Positions 28,212-33,948 of a DNA stretch of 33,948 nt are shown here, one piece after another. The notes beneath the pieces are model-generated. The model was given only the letters and a program-made list of their open reading frames with translations. It did not search any database and was not told where the DNA came from. The stretch's first letter is position 1; every line of letters begins with the position of its first letter. The translations under genes were made by a program, and so were the position numbers. This stretch comes from an uncultured Verrucomicrobia subdivision 3 bacterium (lineage in GTDB: Bacteria > Verrucomicrobiota > Verrucomicrobiia > Limisphaerales > UBA11358): the NCBI GenBank assembly GCA_903833055.1, contig CAILDU010000071.1, forward strand, positions 1 through 33,948, given 5' to 3'.

Positions 28212-29890
28212 TTCAAAGTGTTCACATTGCTCTGCAGATTTTTCCAGTCAATCTTCTTCGTCGGGTCGAGACCGGCGAGATACTTATCCATGACCGTGTA
28301 GCCGTCGCCTTGTAAATCTTTTTGCGCGAGCGCAACGTCGTTCACGTCCAAATTAAATTTCTTTTTCCACGAAAGCGGAATTCCATCCGCGCCTAAATCT
28401 TTGATCGGCTCGCCCTTGTAATCAGGATATCCGCCGACTTGCGAAATGTCCGTGATGATGCCTTTGCCAGCCTCGTAATCCACCTTGCCGGTTTTTGCTT
28501 CACGCGTAGCGCGTTCGTCCACGGAATCGCGCATCGGCAAAGCCGCGCCAGCATTGGCTAAAACCATTTCGCGCGCTTTCTTTGCAGATTGAATTTCAAT
28601 TACCGCCATCGGAAACGGATTCTTCGCACGGACTTTGGTGATCAGATTTTTGGTCGCATCACCGGCTTCGTAAGTCGGGTCTTCTTCCGTGCCGCCGCCT
28701 TTGAATTGGATGCCACCATTCCAATTATTTTTCGTCACCGCGTCGTTGCCTTCGACGATGTTGCCATCGGCAAACCATTTGCCGTAACGCACCGTCGGGT
28801 CGGGCTTGAACGTGGACGGCTGCGGCAAACCGATGCGATGACTCACCGCCGGAAGCGTCACCGGACCGGGCTGGTAATAATTATTGATGACGTTGACGCG
28901 GCTGCCCTGATCGCCGCCGTCGAGCGTGCGATGACGCCAGTTGAAAATCACGTTGTCCACGAAATTGAAATCGTAGCTCATGCCAATGCTCGGATTGCGG
29001 CCGGTGTCGCACGCAAAAAGATTGTGGTGAAAACTCGTGTTGTTGCCGCCCCATGTGCCGCCGAACGCGTGGCCGTAAGTGTTCAGCGCCTCGCTGGAAA
29101 TATTCCATTGCAGCGTGATGTTGAGCGTCGGATATTTCAAAAATTCCTTGCTGTCCTTCGGCTTGTAAACGTGGCGATACATCGAAAGATTTTCGTCCAA
29201 GCCCCAACTGCACGAGCAATGATCCACGATGATGTTGCCGATGGGTTGGCCGCCGAGACAATCGTCGCGGTCAAAAAGATTTGTCGCACCGCGCCGGAAT
29301 CTCATGTAGCGGATGACGACATCGTGCGTGTCCACGAGCGTGGAAAAACCCGCGATGCACACGCCGTCGCCGGGCGCGGTGTGACCGTCAATCGTGATAT
29401 ACGGCGCGAGAATGTGCAGCGGCTGCTTGAGATGAATGATGCCCGCAACGTTGAAAACCACGATGCGAGGTCCGGCAGATTCCACGGCTTCGCGAAAACT
29501 TCCCGCGCCAGCGTCTTCCAAATTCGTGACGACAAAAACTTTTCCGCCGCGTCCGCCGAAGGAAAATTTTCCGCCGCCTTCCGCGCCGGGAAACGCGGGA
29601 ACATTCGCCGACGGCAAATCGTTCGGGAAAATTGAGCGCGGCAAATACGGTTTGCCTTTCGTCGCCCACTCTTGAAGTTGCGGCTCCAATTTTTGCATGA
29701 GCTGTTCCTGATAGTCGTCCCAGCCTTTTTGTTCCGCTTTGGCGGCGGCGACTTGTTCCGGCGTCGGACGTTCGGCAGCGGGCATCCGCGAGATTTCCTT
29801 GTCCAGCATCAGCGCTTTGGCGGAAAATGAAACCGCCAAAGCGACAATCAATAAAGCATTGATTTTATTGGCTGAAAACGAATTTTTCAT
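28208..29890 (-). CDS. PL1-type pectate lyase, tandem paralog A
   Basis: Start at 29890 (MKNSFSANKINALLIVALAVSFSAKAL). VPAFPGAEGGGKFSFGGRGGKVFVVTNLEDAGAGSFREAVESAGPRIVVFNVAGIIHL, GHTAPGDGVCIAGF, IIVDHCSCSWGLDENLSMYRH; C-terminal DLQGDGYTVMDKYLAGLDP. Confidence 0.9.
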   Translation of the reverse strand: MKNSFSANKINALLIVALAVSFSAKALMLDKEISRMPAAERPTPEQVAAAKAEQKGWDDYQEQLMQKLEPQLQEWATKGKPYLPRSIFPNDLPSANVPAFPGAEGGGKFSFGGRGGKVFVVTNLEDAGAGSFREAVESAGPRIVVFNVAGIIHLKQPLHILAPYITIDGHTAPGDGVCIAGFSTLVDTHDVVIRYMRFRRGATNLFDRDDCLGGQPIGNIIVDHCSCSWGLDENLSMYRHVYKPKDSKEFLKYPTLNITLQWNISSEALNTYGHAFGGTWGGNNTSFHHNLFACDTGRNPSIGMSYDFNFVDNVIFNWRHRTLDGGDQGSRVNVINNYYQPGPVTLPAVSHRIGLPQPSTFKPDPTVRYGKWFADGNIVEGNDAVTKNNWNGGIQFKGGGTEEDPTYEAGDATKNLITKVRAKNPFPMAVIEIQSAKKAREMVLANAGAALPMRDSVDERATREAKTGKVDYEAGKGIITDISQVGGYPDYKGEPIKDLGADGIPLSWKKKFNLDVNDVALAQKDLQGDGYTVMDKYLAGLDPTKKIDWKNLQSNVNTLK

Positions 29891-31596
29891 TTGGTCAATT
29901 TTTCTCCAGCCAACGTGTTCACGTTGCTCTGAGCTTCTTTCCAATCAATCTTCTTCGTCGGGTCGAGGCCGTTCAGGAATTTTTCAATGACCGTGTAGCC
30001 GTCGCCTTGCAAATCTTTTTGCGCGATTGCAGCGTCATTCGCATCAAGCTTGAATTTATTTTTCCACCACAACGGAATGCCGTCCGCGCCGAAATCTTTG
30101 GACGGCTCGCCTTTGTAATCAGGATAGCCGCCAACCTGCGAAGGATCCGTGATGATGCCATCGCCCGCGATGCCAACATCGTTTTTGGCGAGACCCTTCA
30201 TCGGCGTCGGCGTAATTTTTTCGCCCTGCGACCAAACTTTTCCAGTCTTCACGGCTTTGATAATCCGCAAGTCAACCGGATCACGATGCGGCAAGGTTGC
30301 GCCGGCATTTTCCAAAACTAAATTGTAAGCGTCCTGCGCCGAAGTCACGGTCACAGTCGCCATCGGAAACGCTTTGTCCACGCGAACTTTTTCTATGAGC
30401 GCTTTGGTGGCGGCGGTGGCAGATGTGTCGGGATCATCTTTTGAACCGCCATTGGCAAATTGCACGCCGCCATTCCAATTGTCTTTTGTTACGTCGGTGT
30501 TGCCTTCGACAACATTGCCGGTGACGTAAGCTTTGCCGAAATACGAAATCAGATCCGGCTTTTTCGTTGTGGCTGACGGTTGAAAAACGCGATACGCAAT
30601 CGGACCGGGATTCACTGCCGGGCCAGGTTTGTAATAATTATTGATGATGTTGTAGGCGCTGTCCTTGTCGCCACCGTCCACCGTGCGATGACGCCAGTTG
30701 AACAGCACGTTGTTCACAAAATTAAAATCGTAAGTCATGCCAATGCTCGGATTGCGCGCCGTGTTGTTGGCAAAAAGATTGTGATGAAAACTGCTATTGC
30801 GTCCGCCCCACGTCGCGCCGAACGCGTGGTTGTAGGTGTTCAACGCCTCGCTGGAAATGTTCCATTGCAACGTGATATTGAGCGTCGGAAATTTTGCGTT
30901 CTCGCCATTGGTCTCGACGATGTGGCGATACATGGAAAGATTTTCGTCGCCGCCCCAACTGCACGAGCAATGGTCCACGATAATGTTGCCGATGGGATTG
31001 CCGCCGAGCGCATCGTCGCGGTCAAAAACGCTCGTATTGCCGCGACGAAATCTCATGTAGCGAATCACCACGTCGTGCGTGTCAATCAACGTGCTTTCGC
31101 CCGCGACACAGACGCCATCGCCCGGCGCGGTCTGGCCGGCAATAGTAAGATACGGCGCTTTGACGAACAGCGGCATCTTCAAATGAATGATGCCCGCGAC
31201 ATTGAAAACCACGATGCGCGGTCCGGCAGATTCGACGGCTTCGCGCAAAGTTCCTGGCCCGCTATCGTCGAGATTAGTGACGACAAAAACTTTTCCGCCG
31301 CGTCCGCCGAAGGTAAATTTTCCCGCGCCTTCCGCACCCGGAAACGCCGGAACTTCTGCCTGCGGCAAATCGGACGGAACCGCCGCGTTCACATAAAATG
31401 GCTTTCCTTTTTTCGCCCATTCCGCCAGTTGCGGTGCGATGTTCGTCAACACTTCCTGCTCATGCTGCTTCCACCCGGCCACGCGTTGCTTATCCGCGTC
31501 GCCCATCTGCGGCCAGCTTTCGCGGGCGAATCCCGTTGAGGCAGAAATCAAAACGGTTGAAAGAAAAGCTGCCGTTAAAATTGTGTTCGTTTTCAT
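29887..31596 (-). CDS. PL1-type pectate lyase, tandem paralog B
   Basis: 569 aa with signal peptide. VPAFPGAEGAGKFTFGGRGGKVFVVTNLDDSGPGTLREAVESAGPRIVVFNVAGIIHL, AGQTAPGDGVCVAGE, IIVDHCSCSWGGDENLSMYRH; C-terminal DLQGDGYTVIEKFLNGLDP. Confidence 0.9.
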   Translation of the reverse strand: MKTNTILTAAFLSTVLISASTGFARESWPQMGDADKQRVAGWKQHEQEVLTNIAPQLAEWAKKGKPFYVNAAVPSDLPQAEVPAFPGAEGAGKFTFGGRGGKVFVVTNLDDSGPGTLREAVESAGPRIVVFNVAGIIHLKMPLFVKAPYLTIAGQTAPGDGVCVAGESTLIDTHDVVIRYMRFRRGNTSVFDRDDALGGNPIGNIIVDHCSCSWGGDENLSMYRHIVETNGENAKFPTLNITLQWNISSEALNTYNHAFGATWGGRNSSFHHNLFANNTARNPSIGMTYDFNFVNNVLFNWRHRTVDGGDKDSAYNIINNYYKPGPAVNPGPIAYRVFQPSATTKKPDLISYFGKAYVTGNVVEGNTDVTKDNWNGGVQFANGGSKDDPDTSATAATKALIEKVRVDKAFPMATVTVTSAQDAYNLVLENAGATLPHRDPVDLRIIKAVKTGKVWSQGEKITPTPMKGLAKNDVGIAGDGIITDPSQVGGYPDYKGEPSKDFGADGIPLWWKNKFKLDANDAAIAQKDLQGDGYTVIEKFLNGLDPTKKIDWKEAQSNVNTLAGEKLTK

Positions 31597-33872
31597 TTTG
31601 AAGCTGTAATGGAATATTCACCGACGAGTGAGTTGAGATATTTCTCCAGATTCGTGTAGCCGTCGCCGTTCAAATCTTTATTCGCGTCGCTGGCGTCATT
31701 AGGATTCAAGCCGTGAGCCTTTTCCCAATCGTCGGAAATACCGTCGTGGTCGCTGTCCACTGGCACATTGTAAGTCTTGTAATCCGGCCACGGAAAATTC
31801 GGCGAACGCAACGCGCTCTTATCATCGGATTGCGTGTCAATGATGCCCGCGAAATTCGGGCTTGGCCGGTCGCCGTAAGTCGGCCCGCGCGTGCCGGTGA
31901 ATTCCGCCGTGCCGTCGCGCACATCCTTGATGATATGCAGATCAATCGCGTCGGACTTCGGAAAATTCGCGCCGACATTTTCCAGCACGTTCGTATAAGC
32001 TTCGCGAGCAGTGTGCGTTTTCACATACGACGGAAATAATTCCGAATCCACGCGCACTTGTTTTTCGACTTCTGCGCCATTGGCAAATGCGTTCCAGTTG
32101 TTCGTCTCGTCCACGAAACCTTCCAGCACGTTGCCGGTCATGTAATAACTTTCCGTGCCCCACGCGGGATTGATTGGATCAAGTTTCAATAGCCATTTCA
32201 CAAACGGATTGGGCGCGTGCGGCTTGTAGTAATTGTTGACGTAATTCAGCGCCTTCACGCCGCCGTCGGTCGTGCGCGCCGTCCAGTTGTAAACGACGTT
32301 GTTGCGGATGTCCAAGTAGCCGGCGTATTTTCCGCCCTGCGTCAGACCGCCAGCGAGACTCCAATTCCGGTCGGTGCAATCCGCGAGCAAGTTGTGATGG
32401 TAGCTGCCGATGTTGCCGCTGATGGAACCGGCGAACGCGTGCGTCTCCAACTTCGTGCGGTCGCTCGCGCGATAATGCGGCCCGTGATGCAACGCTTCGG
32501 CGACAATGTTGCGCTGGGAAGTAATGTTCTTCGCGCCGCGCGAACTCGTGCCTTCATCACTGCTCCAACTGATTGAGCAATGATCCATGATGCAATTATC
32601 GCAACTGCCCAAACCCGCGCCGTCCATCGCGCGATTCGCGCCATCGCCGACGCGGAAACGCATATAGCGAATGATGACATCGTGCGTGCCGTAAGCGCCC
32701 GCGCCGTAATCGGCGAGACAAATACCGTCGCCCGGCGCGGTCTGTCCGGCGATGGTGCAATAAGGATTATGCACGGCGCATGGCAGCTTGAGGTGAATGA
32801 TGCCGGAGACGCGGAAAATAATTGTGCGTGAACCTTCCGCCTCCACCGCCGCGCGGAAACTTCCGGGAATTACCGCTTCGCCTTTGCCTGCGTTGTAGTC
32901 TTCCAAATTGGTGACTTCAATAATTCGCCCATCGCGTCCGCCGCGCGCGAAACGCCCGTAACCTTCTGCCGTCGGAAAGGCAATCGAGCGCGTGCGGAAA
33001 CGCCAGACTTCGCCGCGCGTAACATTTTTTGTAGCGTCCACTTCATCCACGCGCCAAAAATAATTTTGCTGCGGATCGAGTTGTGGCAGCGGGTAATTCG
33101 CCGAACTTAAACTACCTTTGAACTCGGGCGATGAAGTCGTTGCGTTGGCAACCATGCTTGCATCTGTGCCGAAATAAAATTGATGCGAAACCGCTGTCGC
33201 CGGCACAGCCCACGTCAGCACTGATTCGTTCGGCCAATGTTCATCCTCGTTGGCGGGCGAGGGCTTGATGGCTTTTGTGCGCGGATTGGCGGAATCAATT
33301 TCAAAACCGTTGATGACAAAACTTTGATTCGCGCTGGAACTTTCCGGTTGAAAACGGATGACGACATCTTTTCCGGCGACAGCTTCAACTTCCAGGAATG
33401 TGCTGGCGACCTCGTAATCATTGGTGGCGCGATAAGTGGAAACCAAGCCTTTGACTTTTTTTCCGTCGCCGACAAATACATCCAAAACCGCCGGTGCAAC
33501 GTGATCGCGCAATTCATTGTGATAAGTAACGACGCTATGTTTGCCGGGCGCCAATCCGCTAATCACCATTTCCATTCCGCTGGCGTTGGTGGAATTTTTG
33601 AGAGCGATGCCATCCGCCGCCATCGTCGCGCCGGAATCGAGAATGCCTTTGAACCAAACGGGCGCGAGCACTTCATTCGTGGCCACGCGAAAAGTGACGG
33701 CGACATTGCCGAATGCCTGCGAGCCGGAAGCGCCTTCGTGCCATGCCCAATTTTCCCAATGCGGCGTCAGGATGTCCTTCCGTGTGTCCGGCGGATTCAA
33801 GTCCACCTTTAATTCGGCGGCACCGGCGGCGAAGGCGACCAGCAGGCAAAAAATTGTGGCGGCAAATTTCAT
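31593..33872 (-). CDS. Multidomain PL1-type pectate lyase (N-terminal beta-sandwich and FN3-like domain plus PL1)
   Basis: 759 aa with signal peptide MKFAATIFCLLVAFAAGAAELKVDLN. FPTAEGYGRFARGGRDGRIIEVTNLEDYNAG, AGQTAPGDGICLADYGA, CIMDHCSISWSSDEGTSS, DSDHDGISDDWEKAHGLNPND, DLNGDGYTNLEKYLNSLV. Confidence 0.9.
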   Translation of the reverse strand: MKFAATIFCLLVAFAAGAAELKVDLNPPDTRKDILTPHWENWAWHEGASGSQAFGNVAVTFRVATNEVLAPVWFKGILDSGATMAADGIALKNSTNASGMEMVISGLAPGKHSVVTYHNELRDHVAPAVLDVFVGDGKKVKGLVSTYRATNDYEVASTFLEVEAVAGKDVVIRFQPESSSANQSFVINGFEIDSANPRTKAIKPSPANEDEHWPNESVLTWAVPATAVSHQFYFGTDASMVANATTSSPEFKGSLSSANYPLPQLDPQQNYFWRVDEVDATKNVTRGEVWRFRTRSIAFPTAEGYGRFARGGRDGRIIEVTNLEDYNAGKGEAVIPGSFRAAVEAEGSRTIIFRVSGIIHLKLPCAVHNPYCTIAGQTAPGDGICLADYGAGAYGTHDVIIRYMRFRVGDGANRAMDGAGLGSCDNCIMDHCSISWSSDEGTSSRGAKNITSQRNIVAEALHHGPHYRASDRTKLETHAFAGSISGNIGSYHHNLLADCTDRNWSLAGGLTQGGKYAGYLDIRNNVVYNWTARTTDGGVKALNYVNNYYKPHAPNPFVKWLLKLDPINPAWGTESYYMTGNVLEGFVDETNNWNAFANGAEVEKQVRVDSELFPSYVKTHTAREAYTNVLENVGANFPKSDAIDLHIIKDVRDGTAEFTGTRGPTYGDRPSPNFAGIIDTQSDDKSALRSPNFPWPDYKTYNVPVDSDHDGISDDWEKAHGLNPNDASDANKDLNGDGYTNLEKYLNSLVGEYSITASK

Positions 33873-33895
33873 TGTGCAGTTACAGACGCATTGAA

Positions 33896-33923
33896 AATAT
33901 ATTGGTTATTAAAAAACTGATAA
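33896..33923 (-). promoter_or_regulatory. Candidate sigma70-like promoter for the minus-strand run
   Basis: On the minus strand TTATCA (33918-33923), 16 nt spacer, TATATT (33896-33901), upstream of the ATG at 33872 in AT-rich sequence. Motif match only. Confidence 0.3.
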
Positions 33924-33948
33924 TGGTTTGGTGAAAATTGATTTTTGT

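Noticed and set aside
1-33948. CRISPR array, tRNA/rRNA, integrase/transposase or prophage
   Set aside because: No regularly spaced direct repeats, RNA gene signatures or mobile-element proteins seen; nearly all sequence is accounted for by metabolic CDSs.
1-33948. SusC/SusD-type polysaccharide utilisation locus
   Set aside because: No TonB-dependent receptor, SusD-like lipoprotein, hybrid two-component or anti-sigma regulator found in the window; they could still lie outside it.

Overview
The window is a dense carbohydrate-degradation locus. It most likely comes from a Verrucomicrobiota genome, judged from the style of the C-terminal modules and from dispersed-repeat traces. It appears specialised for pectin or a pectin side chain. 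Four plus-strand genes (partial GH79-like, CE15-like esterase, GH78 rhamnosidase, BNR/sialidase-fold lipoprotein) converge, with only 3 nt between stop codons, on a co-directional minus-strand run of 16 genes (~33872 to 6831). That run encodes three PL1-type pectate lyases, an MFS hexuronate-type transporter, a DapA/NanA-family aldolase, an MGH1-like GH, a ~1000 aa beta-helix fusion (DUF6298/DUF4955-like), an exported TIM-barrel isomerase/epimerase-like protein, a DUF5060/DUF5605-like GH, an alpha-glucuronidase-like GH, a GH127-type enzyme, a GH43-like lipoprotein, a DUF3826-like protein, a Gfo/Idh/MocA oxidoreductase and a GPH-family symporter. No SusC/SusD, TonB receptor, sulfatase, regulator, tRNA, rRNA or CRISPR was seen. 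The most unusual sequence-level observation is a 26-nt inverted repeat (23/26 arm identity) that overlaps the start and signal-peptide region of the MGH1-like gene. A related solo arm contains the likely start codon of the GH127 gene. This suggests dispersed palindromic repeats have been incorporated into gene 5' ends. Gene junctions are extremely tight and recur in two forms (ATGA/GTGA overlaps and TAA-A-ATG).
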